DNA of 64,000 nt from NCBI GenBank assembly GCA_016182965.1, contig JACPFM010000069.1, positions 17,337 to 81,336 on the forward strand, given 5' to 3'. The notes under the pieces are model-generated. The model was not told the DNA's origin, searched no databases, and saw only the letters and a program-made list of their open reading frames with translations. The translations under genes and the position numbers were made by a program. Each line of letters opens with the position of its first letter. Positions within the stretch are counted from its first letter, which is position 1. Below, in pieces: positions 7,983-15,212 of this stretch. Source of the DNA: Deltaproteobacteria bacterium (GTDB lineage Bacteria; Myxococcota_A; Polyangia; Polyangiales; JADJMO01).

Positions 7983-8477
7983 ATGGGAAAGCCGATCCTG
8001 GGCCGTGACGTCTACCTCGCTCTCGCCGCCGTCGGTTGGGCCGACGGAACGCTCGATCCCGACGAAGCCGACGCGATCGTCCGCACCGCGCTCGAGGAGG
8101 GCCTCGAGCTCGACGCCATCCAAGAGATCGAGGACGCGACCAAGAAGCCCCTCGACATCGGGGTGATCGATCGCCTGACCATGTCGAAGAGCGATCGCCT
8201 GTACGTCTACGCGGTCGCCTCCTGGATCACGCGCCTCGACGGCGTCGTCACGGCCGAGGAGGAGGAGATCCTCACCAAGCTCGGCAACGCGCTCGGCATC
8301 CCCGAGACGCCGCGGAAGCACGCCGACGAGGTCCTCCAGCAGATCGCGTCGCTCCCCGCGGGCGATCGGCCCGATCGCTTCGACCTGCTCGCCCTCCGCG
8401 CGAGTCTCGAGGAGCGCCTCGCGACCGCGCAGGCGGCGCGCGCCGCGCAGGGCGGATCGGGCGGCAGCGAGGAGTAG
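7983..8477 (+). CDS. TerB-like domain protein, tandem copy 1
   Basis: 164 residues with an all-helical TerB/DjlA-like pattern: LALAAVGWADGTLDPDEADA at about 12-31, then a second acidic helix pair ITRLDGVVTAEEEEILTKLG. In the family the acidic ADGxxxxEE turns are suspected to bind metal; biochemical role unknown. TAGCCT (7968-7973) lies 9 nt before the ATG. The downstream gene overlaps its stop by one base and is a clear paralogue. The C-terminal tail is Ala/Gly-rich and probably disordered. Confidence 0.85.
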   Translation: MGKPILGRDVYLALAAVGWADGTLDPDEADAIVRTALEEGLELDAIQEIEDATKKPLDIGVIDRLTMSKSDRLYVYAVASWITRLDGVVTAEEEEILTKLGNALGIPETPRKHADEVLQQIASLPAGDRPDRFDLLALRASLEERLATAQAARAAQGGSGGSEE

Positions 8478-8959
8478 TGGCGACTCGTCCGCTGAACGGA
8501 CGCGACGTCTACCTCGCGCTCGCCGCCGTCGGCTGGGCCGACGGGCAACTCTCGCAAGAGGCGGGCGACGCGATCGTGCGCACGGCGCTCGAGGAGGGCC
8601 TCGATCTCGACGTGGTGCAGGAGATCGAGGAGGCGGTGAAGACGCCGCAGACCATCGGCTCGATCGATCGACTGCAGATGTCCAAGAGCGATCGGCTCTA
8701 CGTGTACGCCGTCGCGTCGTGGATCACGCTGCTCGACGGTCGCGTCACCGAGCGCGAGGAAGAGGTGCTGTCACGGCTCGCCGCGCTCCTCTCGGTCCCG
8801 GCCACGCCGCGCGCGCACGCCGACGCGATCATGCGCGAGATCGCCAGCAAGGGTAACCGCCCCGACAAGTTCGACCTGCTCGGACTGCGCCGTCGCCTCG
8901 ACGAGGAGCTCGAGCTCGCCCACGCCGCGCGCCTCGCGTCGCCCAAGTCGCGCGGCTGA
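8477..8959 (+). CDS. TerB-like domain protein, tandem copy 2
   Basis: 160 residues, colinear with the previous gene over nearly its whole length (NGRDVYLALAAVGWADGQLS, then QMSKSDRLYVYAVASWITLL). GTG 8477 shares the last G of the previous stop codon, so translation should be coupled and the two proteins made in a fixed ratio, perhaps as a heterodimer. The order of helices and the ADG turns are conserved. No membrane segment or signal. Function unknown. Confidence 0.85.
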   Translation: MATRPLNGRDVYLALAAVGWADGQLSQEAGDAIVRTALEEGLDLDVVQEIEEAVKTPQTIGSIDRLQMSKSDRLYVYAVASWITLLDGRVTEREEEVLSRLAALLSVPATPRAHADAIMREIASKGNRPDKFDLLGLRRRLDEELELAHAARLASPKSRG

Positions 8960-9016
8960 CGAGGTCAGCGGTCGCAATTGCAGAACGTCGGAGTCATGGC
9001 TGGCTGCGCAGACTGG

Positions 9017-9141
9017 GTCATCAGTCATCAGCACGATAGTCATCAGTCATCAGTCATCAGTCATCAGCACGAGAGGAAGTTCTCGTGGCCTCCGGCCTCG
9101 GTGGGCTGATGACTGACGACTGACGACTGACGACTGACGAC
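9017..9141. repeat. Convergent-junction inverted heptad element A (GTCATCA/TGACGAC)
   Basis: The left arm holds GTCATCA twice (9017-9030) and four times (9039-9066). The right arm holds TGATGAC once and TGACGAC four times (9107-9141), the complement apart from one base per unit. Between them is a perfect hairpin, CACGAGA (9068-9074) with TCTCGTG (9081-9087). It lies between the ends of two convergent genes in a 233-nt gap that holds no coding potential. Transcripts from either side would fold into a long stem. Confidence 0.9.
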
Positions 9142-9192
9142 CAAGCCCGAACGGCGACAGGCACGCGGTGTCGCGGAATCACGACCGGCGCT

Positions 9193-9558
9193 TCAGCGCG
9201 GCTTCACCGGGACCTCGGCGGTCGTCGCCTCGATGGCCTCGTCTTCGTCCCAAAGCTCGTCGACCGAGAGCTCGACGACCTCCTGCTGACCGACGGTCAG
9301 ATCGGGCACGAGCTGCATGAGCCGCTCGAGGATGCGCAGGACCTCGAACGGGGTGAGGCCGATCTCGCTCGCGATGTCGTTGACCGACCGGCGGCCGTCG
9401 ATGCGCGTGAACACGGTCATCTCGAGGCGCCCGAGCGGCACCGAGACCGGCGCGCGCAGCGCCGGCACCAGGTGCTCGAAATCGACGGACGAATTGCCCG
9501 AGTGCGGCGGCGGGACCGTCGCGCGATTCGCGGCATCGTCGTCACGCGGAGAGCTCAC
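9193..9558 (-). CDS. Small protein with winged-helix-like C-terminal region
   Basis: 121 residues, no named family. A polar Pro/Ser N-terminus is followed at about residues 45-90 by RIDGRRSVNDIASEIGLTPF then EVLRILERLMQLVPDL, the pattern of the small winged-helix segment that ends many myxobacterial DUF4388/PatA-type regulators. The C-terminus is acidic. No signal or membrane segment. It may be a small adaptor or DNA-binding protein. Monocistronic, divergent from the SUMF1-like gene. Confidence 0.75.
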   Translation of the reverse strand: MSSPRDDDAANRATVPPPHSGNSSVDFEHLVPALRAPVSVPLGRLEMTVFTRIDGRRSVNDIASEIGLTPFEVLRILERLMQLVPDLTVGQQEVVELSVDELWDEDEAIEATTAEVPVKPR

Positions 9559-9740
9559 CCGGCGCCCAGCCTAGACCAAAGCGGCCCCGCATCCACACTT
9601 CCCCGTGGTCGAGGCGCGCGCAGACGGCCGAGCCCGCCCTTCGAGCTGCCGCGAAAATCCCGAGAAAGACGCGGGCCGGGCCGCGATCGCGCCCCGGTCC
9701 TTTGCCCCGTCGGCGGCCGAGCGGTACATCTCGGCCGCCC

Positions 9741-10562
9741 ATGGTCCGCCCGCGCCGCGCCCTCGCCGCCGCCGTCGTCCTCGCGACGACGCTGGCCGCG
9801 TTCGCGCTCGACGCCGCGCCGGGCGTGAAGACCGCGTCGCTGAACCCGGCGCCGAACAAGACGACCTCCAAATCGGTCGCGCCTTCGGCGAAGGTCACGG
9901 CGCCCAAGGGCTGCCCGCCGGGCATGGCGCCGGTCCCCACCGAGAGCGGTGGCTTCTGCATCGATCGGTACGAGGCCGCCGTCGTCGAGGTCGTGGGCAA
10001 GAAGAGCAAGCCCAACTCGCCGTACGTGCCGGTCACCACCAAGCGGGTGAAGGCGATCTCGAAGAAGGGCGTCGTCCCGCAGGGCTACATCTCGGCGGTC
10101 GAGGCGAAGGCGGCCTGCGAAGAGGCCGGCAAGCGCCTGTGCACCCCCGACGAGTGGCTGAAAGCCTGCCAGGGAAAGAAGCCGACGACCTACCCGTACG
10201 GCGACGACGAGGTCAAAGGGCGCTGCAACGGCGACGGCACGCGCAAGCACCCGGTGGTCGAGCTGTTCGGCCCGAACGCCGACGCCTTCGCCGATCCGAA
10301 CAAGATGAACGACCCGCGCTTGAATCAGCTCCCGGACTCGCTGAGCAAGACGGGCGATCACGCGAAGTGCAAGAACGGCTACGGCGTCTACGACATGGTC
10401 GGCAACCTCCACGAGTGGACGTCCGACGCGTCGGGCTCCGTGCAGTTCAAGGGTGGCTACTACATGGACACCCACAAGAACGGCGACGGGTGCTTCTACA
10501 AGACCACCGCGCACGGGCCGTCGTACCACGACTATTCGACCGGCTTCCGCTGCTGCAAGTAG
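9741..10562 (+). CDS. Secreted SUMF1/formylglycine-generating-enzyme fold protein
   Basis: 273 residues with an N-terminal export signal and an Ala/Pro/Lys linker. A SUMF1-type fold follows: GFCIDRYEAAVVEVVGKKSK, EAKAACEEAGKRLCTPDEWL, YGVYDMVGNLHEWTSDASGS and the closing GFRCCK. The fold is used for sulfatase activation but also, in degenerate form, for protein or ligand binding; the catalytic Cys pair cannot be judged here. ATG 9741 follows TACATC (9725-9730) by 10 nt and was preferred over an upstream in-frame ATG. A related lipoprotein lies at 28357-29511. Confidence 0.85.
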   Translation: MVRPRRALAAAVVLATTLAAFALDAAPGVKTASLNPAPNKTTSKSVAPSAKVTAPKGCPPGMAPVPTESGGFCIDRYEAAVVEVVGKKSKPNSPYVPVTTKRVKAISKKGVVPQGYISAVEAKAACEEAGKRLCTPDEWLKACQGKKPTTYPYGDDEVKGRCNGDGTRKHPVVELFGPNADAFADPNKMNDPRLNQLPDSLSKTGDHAKCKNGYGVYDMVGNLHEWTSDASGSVQFKGGYYMDTHKNGDGCFYKTTAHGPSYHDYSTGFRCCK

Positions 10563-10658
10563 CGGTTTCGGGGTTCCCGAAAGGGCCTCCCGCTCCCGCT
10601 CCCGTCCCGGAGAGCCCCGCATCGGTCTAACGATCGTCATACCGTCCGCCTGACGCGC

Positions 10659-10681
10659 CCCGCTTGAAACCTCCAAGCGGG
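10659..10681. terminator. Hairpin before the TonB-receptor operon
   Basis: CCCGCTTG (10659-10666) and CAAGCGGG (10674-10681) form a perfect 8-bp stem with a 7-nt loop. It is 97 nt past the SUMF1-like stop and 22 nt before the receptor start. There is no clear T-run, so it may be a terminator or a leader structure. Confidence 0.45.
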
Positions 10682-10699
10682 TTGCGGTAGAAGTCGTTT

Positions 10700-10709
10700 G
10701 GGTATGACT
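10700..10709 (+). promoter_or_regulatory. Shared 10-mer GGGTATGACT at the receptor start
   Basis: GGGTATGACT overlaps the first start codon of the TonB-receptor gene. The identical 10-mer occurs in the same orientation relative to the gene upstream of the ZIP-SO_0444 transporter (17145-17154, as AGTCATACCC on the plus strand). The core also appears inverted at 10636-10643 (GTCATACC). This is a candidate operator for a metal regulator. Confidence 0.4.
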
Positions 10710-13292
10710 ATGTTTTACCGCCTCCGCCGACCCGTGGCCGCCGCCGTCGGCGTCCTCGGGCTCTCGTGGGCGGCGCTCGCCGTCGCGCAGCTGTCGCCGC
10801 CGAAGGCGAAGCCCGCGACGGCCGTCGAGTACCCGGCCGAGGGCGATGGTCGCCCCGTGAGCGTGACGCTCGATCTGGTGATCGATCCGAGCGGCAAGGT
10901 CACCAGCGCGACGGAGCGCGCGCGCAACCCCGCCGACGCACCGCAGCTGTTCGTCGATCGCGCGATCGCCTTCGCCGAGAAGCTCTCGTTCGAGCCCGCC
11001 ACGAAGGACGGCGCGCCCATCAAGGCGAAGGTCCCGTACACCGTCCACTTCGCCCCGCCGGTCCCCGCATCCGCGTCCGTGTCGGCGTCCGTGTCCGCGT
11101 CCGCATCCGCACCCGCGTCCGCATCCGCGTCCGCACACGCGCCCGCGCCTGCGCCTGCGCCTGCGCCTGCGCCTGCGCCTGCGCCCGAGCCTGCGCCTGC
11201 CCCCGCTGGCTCCGCCGTCGACGTGCACGTCGCCGGCGCGAAGATCCCGCCGCCGCGCGCCGCCAGCGACATCACGATCGACAACGATCTCCTCGAGGCC
11301 GCCCCCCACGCGCAGGGAGGCGACATCCTCGCCACCGTCCCCGGCGTGTACGTCGGCCACGTCGAGGGCGACGCGGTCGCCAACAACGTGTTCCTTCGCG
11401 GCTTCAACGCCGAGCACGGGCAGGACATCGAGTTCCGCGTCGGCGGCATTCCGGTCAACGTCCCGTCGCACATCCACGGCCAGGGCTACGCCGATCTGAA
11501 CTTCGTCATCCCGGAGGTGGTGCGGCACCTGCGCGTGATCGAGGGTGTCTACGATCCACGGCAGGGCGATTTCGCCGTCGCCGGCAGCGCGTACTACGAG
11601 CTCGGCGTCCTGCCGCGCGGCTATCGCGTGAAGGGCACCACCGGCTCCTACGGCACGAGGCGGCTCGTCGGCATCTGGGCGCCGAAGGAGGAGTCGGAGG
11701 AGACGTTCGGCGCCGTCGCGCTGCGCGAGACCAGCGGGTTCGGTCCGAACAACCGCGGCGGCGCGTCGGCGAGCGGCATGATCCAATACGCGTTCGAGCT
11801 GCCGGCCAACTACCGGCTGCTCCTGTTCGCCAGCGCGTACGCGGCGCGCTCGGCGCTGCCCGGGGCGATCCGCCTCGACGACTGGTCGGCCGGTCGCATC
11901 GGCTGGCTCGACAGCTATCCGCACCCGACGGCCACCGCGCAGTCCGCGTCGTCGACGCGCACCCAGATCGGCCTCGAGATCGACCGGCTGACCGAGAGCG
12001 GCTCGCACCTCGAGATCGCCACCTACGTGACGTTCACCGGCTTCCGCATCCGGCAGAACTTCACCGGCTTCACGCTGCGCGGCTTCGAGGATCCGACCAA
12101 GGTCGGCCTCGGCGATCTGATCGAGCAGGCGAATCACGACACCGCCGTCGGCGCGCTCGCGCGCTCTCGCTCGCCGCGTTACCCGCTCAGCGACTGGCTC
12201 TCCCTGTTCGTCGAGCCGGGCGTGACCTTCCGCACGAGCAGCACGACGCAGACGCAGAACCTGCTCATGCCGCCCGAGAACGCGACGTGGGATCGCCGCG
12301 TCGACGCCACGCTCCGCGGCAGCGATCTCGGCGGCTACCTCGATCTCGATTTCCGCATCGCCAAGCGCGCGCGGCTCACCGGCGGCGTGCGCGCCGACGC
12401 GATCTTCTACGACATCGACGACAAGCTGGGGAACTACACCCCGAGCTTCCAGAAGAGCCGTCACGTCCCCGGCTTCCGCCGCACCGCGTTCGGCACCGCC
12501 TGGGGTCCGCGCGTGTCGCTGGTCGTCGACGCGACGTCGTGGCTCTCGCCGATGATCGCCTACGGCGAAGGCTACCGCTCGCCGCAGGCGCGGCAGCTCG
12601 CCGAGGGCGAGAGCGCGCCGTACACCAAGGTGCGCTCCTTCGAGGCCGGCGTCCGCGCCAAGACGAAGGACCAGCGGTACACGTTCAGCACCGCGCTGTA
12701 CCAGACCTCGCTCTCCGACGACCTGGTGTTCGATCCGAGCGACGCCACGCTGGCCCGCGTCGGACCGACGCGCAGGCGCGGGTTCGTCGCCTACGGCGTG
12801 ATCAAGCCGTGGGACTGGCTGCTCGCCGCGGCGAGCGTCACCTACGTGCACGCGACGCTGCAAGCGCCGCCGCCGGCCACCGCCGGCGATCCGTCGCCCG
12901 CCTACCGCGAGGGGCAGCTCCTGCCGTACGTGCCGCCGTGGGTGTTCCGCGTCGACGCGACGATCAAGCACCCGCTGATCAAGGCCGGCGCGCAGACGAT
13001 CGACGGCCGCGTCGGCAGCGGCATGACGGTGATCACCGCACGCCCGCTGCCGCACGGCCAGTTCGCCTCGCCGTTCGCGCTCCTCGACCTCTCCGCGGGC
13101 ATCCGCTACCGCGAGCTCGACCTCGGGATCGACGTGTTCAACCTGCTCGATCGCCGCTGGGCCGACACCGAGCTGATGTTCCGCTCGAACTGGCCGGTGC
13201 AGGGGCGCGACATCCCCTCGTCGCTCCCGGCGCGACACTTCGTCGCCGGCAACCCGCGGACGATCCTCGCCTCCCTGACGGTGACGCTATGA
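10704..13292 (+). CDS. TonB-dependent outer-membrane receptor with N-terminal TonB_C-like domain
   Basis: 862 residues. Signal peptide ending near AVAQ; a TonB C-terminal-like domain at roughly 40-115 (RPVSVTLDLVIDPSGKVTSA, ending YTVHFAPP); a low-complexity Ala-Ser/Ala-Pro linker at about 117-170; a plug domain (DILATVPGVYVG, NNVFLRGFNAEHGQDIEFRV); and a 22-strand-type beta barrel ending LRTI-free in SLTVTL. It should import a TonB-energised ligand across the outer membrane. Its operon also encodes two lipoproteins with ATGA overlaps, and the neighbouring genes concern Zn/Co/Ni, so a metal or metal complex is likely. ATG 10704 or 10710 are both plausible starts. Confidence 0.88.
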   Translation: MTMFYRLRRPVAAAVGVLGLSWAALAVAQLSPPKAKPATAVEYPAEGDGRPVSVTLDLVIDPSGKVTSATERARNPADAPQLFVDRAIAFAEKLSFEPATKDGAPIKAKVPYTVHFAPPVPASASVSASVSASASAPASASASAHAPAPAPAPAPAPAPAPEPAPAPAGSAVDVHVAGAKIPPPRAASDITIDNDLLEAAPHAQGGDILATVPGVYVGHVEGDAVANNVFLRGFNAEHGQDIEFRVGGIPVNVPSHIHGQGYADLNFVIPEVVRHLRVIEGVYDPRQGDFAVAGSAYYELGVLPRGYRVKGTTGSYGTRRLVGIWAPKEESEETFGAVALRETSGFGPNNRGGASASGMIQYAFELPANYRLLLFASAYAARSALPGAIRLDDWSAGRIGWLDSYPHPTATAQSASSTRTQIGLEIDRLTESGSHLEIATYVTFTGFRIRQNFTGFTLRGFEDPTKVGLGDLIEQANHDTAVGALARSRSPRYPLSDWLSLFVEPGVTFRTSSTTQTQNLLMPPENATWDRRVDATLRGSDLGGYLDLDFRIAKRARLTGGVRADAIFYDIDDKLGNYTPSFQKSRHVPGFRRTAFGTAWGPRVSLVVDATSWLSPMIAYGEGYRSPQARQLAEGESAPYTKVRSFEAGVRAKTKDQRYTFSTALYQTSLSDDLVFDPSDATLARVGPTRRRGFVAYGVIKPWDWLLAAASVTYVHATLQAPPPATAGDPSPAYREGQLLPYVPPWVFRVDATIKHPLIKAGAQTIDGRVGSGMTVITARPLPHGQFASPFALLDLSAGIRYRELDLGIDVFNLLDRRWADTELMFRSNWPVQGRDIPSSLPARHFVAGNPRTILASLTVTL
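11065..11205 (+). repeat. Hexanucleotide low-complexity repeat inside the receptor linker
   Basis: Runs of GCGTCC, GTGTCG and GCGCCT units encode the Ala-Ser and Ala-Pro linker of the TonB receptor. Such a tract can change length in steps of two residues without a frameshift, varying the distance between the TonB_C-like domain and the plug. Confidence 0.75.
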
Positions 13293-14005
13293 AGGCGCGC
13301 GTCCTCCTCGCTGCTTCGACCTTGTCGGCGACGCTCGTCGGGTGCGGCGACACGGGCCAGCCGTCGATCGCGCACCCGGCCGTCGCCATCGGCACCGCCG
13401 CGCGCGAGGTCGAGGTGGGCGATTTCCGGGTGACGCTCGACGTCGCCCGCGTCGGCTTCGGTCCGGCGACGTTCTGCGCGAGCCGCGCCTCCTCCGACGA
13501 GCTGTGCCCGGCAGCGACGGCGGAGCTCGCGGCGGTGGCGCCGGTCGACGCGCTGTCTCCCGCGGCGCAGCCGCTCGGGACGGTGCACGGCTTCGTCGGC
13601 ACGGTGCGCTCGGCCGCGTTCGGCTACGCGATCACCTGGCTGACCACGGAGACGGCGCCGCGCGCGCGGCCGGCCGCGCCCGGCGGGCACTCCGCGCACC
13701 TCGAGGGCACCGCGACCTCGAAGACGAGCGGCGCTTCGTTCCGCTTCGTCGCCGACGTCGACGTCGCGCCGCTCGGGCGCGGCACCCAGGCCGTGTCGGT
13801 AGGCGGGCTCTCGGCCGGGATCGACGAGCGGACCGCGCGCCTCGAGGTGCGCTTCGATCCGAGCACCTGGCTCGCCGACGTCGACTTCGCCGAGCTTTCG
13901 GCGGCGGGAGCGACCGCGACGATCACCACGAGCACGCACGCCGGCAACGCGATCGTCGTCGGCATGACGTCGCTCGCACGGCCGAAGTTCGTGTGGACGC
14001 AATGA
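13289..14005 (+). CDS. Lipoprotein of the TonB-receptor operon
   Basis: 238 residues with a lipoprotein signal MKARVLLAASTLSATLVGCG (Cys 19). The rest is beta-rich and unrecognised: VGDFRVTLDVARVGFGPATF, a Cys pair around FCASRASSDELC, then a repetitive Thr/Ala/Gly C-terminal half. ATG 13289 overlaps the receptor stop (ATGA) and its own stop overlaps the next ATG. The tight coupling suggests a periplasmic partner of the receptor, perhaps a ligand-binding or plug-assisting protein. No catalytic motif is visible. Confidence 0.8.
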   Translation: MKARVLLAASTLSATLVGCGDTGQPSIAHPAVAIGTAAREVEVGDFRVTLDVARVGFGPATFCASRASSDELCPAATAELAAVAPVDALSPAAQPLGTVHGFVGTVRSAAFGYAITWLTTETAPRARPAAPGGHSAHLEGTATSKTSGASFRFVADVDVAPLGRGTQAVSVGGLSAGIDERTARLEVRFDPSTWLADVDFAELSAAGATATITTSTHAGNAIVVGMTSLARPKFVWTQ

Positions 14006-14970
14006 GCAGGAAGATGATGAGGAGCAAGATGATGAGGAGCAAGATGAGGATGAGGCGCGCGTCGTTCGTCGCAGCGTTCGTCGCAGCGTTCGTCGCCGGA
14101 TGCTCCGGCGACGACGCCTCGAAGGGAAACGTCCAGGTGTTCGTGGTGGCCGAGGAGTCGATCACCTCCGGCGTCGAGCCGGGCACCGGCGACGAGAACA
14201 TGCAGGACGGCTGGCGCGTCGAGTACTCGAAGTTCCTCGTGACCATCGGGAACTTCCGCGCCCGGAGCACCGAGTCCGGCAAGGAGCTGCGCGATCCGAC
14301 GGTGTGGGTCCTCGATCTGAAGTCGGCGCCCGCCGCGGGATACTCCATCGCGCGGTTCACCGACATCGACGCGGTGCGCTTCGACAAGGCCGGCGAGGAC
14401 ATGCCGGTCGCCACCGCGGCCGCGAAGGCGGCGCCGCCGACCACCGAGGCCGATCGGCAGCTGATGATCGGCGGGGGCTACTCGCTCTACGTCGAGGGCA
14501 AGATGACCAAGGCCGACGGCCAGTCCTGCACCCCCGGCAAGCCGACCGAGTGCGTCGCCGCCAAGGAGATCAAGTTCGCGTGGGGCTTCGCCATGGGCAC
14601 CGCGTTCGACGACTGCGCCTCGGCGCAAGGCGATACGGGCTTCGCCGTGCCCAAGGGCGGCGAGGTCCAGATCAAGCCGACCATCCACGGCGACCACTGG
14701 TTCTTCTCGGACATCACCGAAGGCGCGGAGATCACCCGGCGCTACGCGCAGTACATCGCCGACGCCGACGTGAATCACGACGGCACCACCACGATCGACG
14801 AGCTGAAATCGGTGCGGGCCGCGGACGCGTTCCCCATCGACAAGTACAAGCTGTCGGGCGGCGTCGACGGCCCGATCGCGACCGCGTGGGACTTCGTGCG
14901 GTCGCAGGCGCGCACCGTCCACGATTTCCAGGGCGACGGCGAGTGCCCGACGAGGACCGTGTTGAAGTGA
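14002..14970 (+). CDS. Lipoprotein with an EF-hand-like loop, TonB-receptor operon
   Basis: 322 residues. The N-terminus is a tandem repeat MSRKMMRSKMMRSKMRMRRA from duplicated DNA; the lipobox follows at FVAAFVAGCSG. Within the mature part, DADVNHDGTTTIDEL is a canonical-looking EF-hand calcium loop, and HGDHWFFSD is a His-rich conserved-looking patch. It overlaps the preceding gene by 4 nt (ATGA) and closes the operon. A metal-binding role beside the receptor is inferred from context. One of the repeated internal ATGs (14026 or 14047) could be the real start. Confidence 0.8.
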   Translation: MSRKMMRSKMMRSKMRMRRASFVAAFVAAFVAGCSGDDASKGNVQVFVVAEESITSGVEPGTGDENMQDGWRVEYSKFLVTIGNFRARSTESGKELRDPTVWVLDLKSAPAAGYSIARFTDIDAVRFDKAGEDMPVATAAAKAAPPTTEADRQLMIGGGYSLYVEGKMTKADGQSCTPGKPTECVAAKEIKFAWGFAMGTAFDDCASAQGDTGFAVPKGGEVQIKPTIHGDHWFFSDITEGAEITRRYAQYIADADVNHDGTTTIDELKSVRAADAFPIDKYKLSGGVDGPIATAWDFVRSQARTVHDFQGDGECPTRTVLK

Positions 14971-15033
14971 CGGCCCGGCGGCGCTGCCGCTGGGGGCGTC
15001 GGCGCCCGCTCGGGTCTATCGTCGCCCGCACAG

Positions 15034-15174
15034 GTCTAGAGTCTAGAGTCTAGAGTCTAGAGTCTAGAGTCGCAGCCGCGCCGCGACACGACACGTCGCA
15101 GGCTGGAGATCCGTGGCAAGCACATGCGTTCTCCCTCTCTCCGTACTCTAGACTCTAGACTCTAGACTCTAGAC
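15034..15174. repeat. Convergent-junction inverted heptad element B (GTCTAGA/TCTAGAC)
   Basis: GTCTAGA is repeated five times on the left (15034-15068) and TCTAGAC four times on the right (15147-15174): a perfect inverted repeat with a 78-nt spacer. CTAG is generally rare in bacterial DNA, so nine TCTAGA sites here are conspicuous. It lies in the 242-nt non-coding gap between the convergent receptor operon and the ZIP-SO_0444 gene. Confidence 0.92.
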
Positions 15175-15212
15175 CGCGCGCACGACGACGACGACACCGC
15201 CTGCGCTAGCGA

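Noticed and set aside
9017..9141. Heptad arrays as a CRISPR
   Set aside because: Units are 7 bp, directly abutting, without unique spacers, and no cas genes are in the window.
9555..13238. 1227-codon open frame antisense to the TonB receptor
   Set aside because: Arg/Gly/Ala/Val-rich composition with no domain; it mirrors the receptor, which has signal, plug and barrel motifs. It is a GC-driven shadow.
15034..15174. TCTAGA array as cloning-vector or assembly artefact
   Set aside because: The same architecture with other heptads occurs at five other convergent junctions, so it is a genomic feature.
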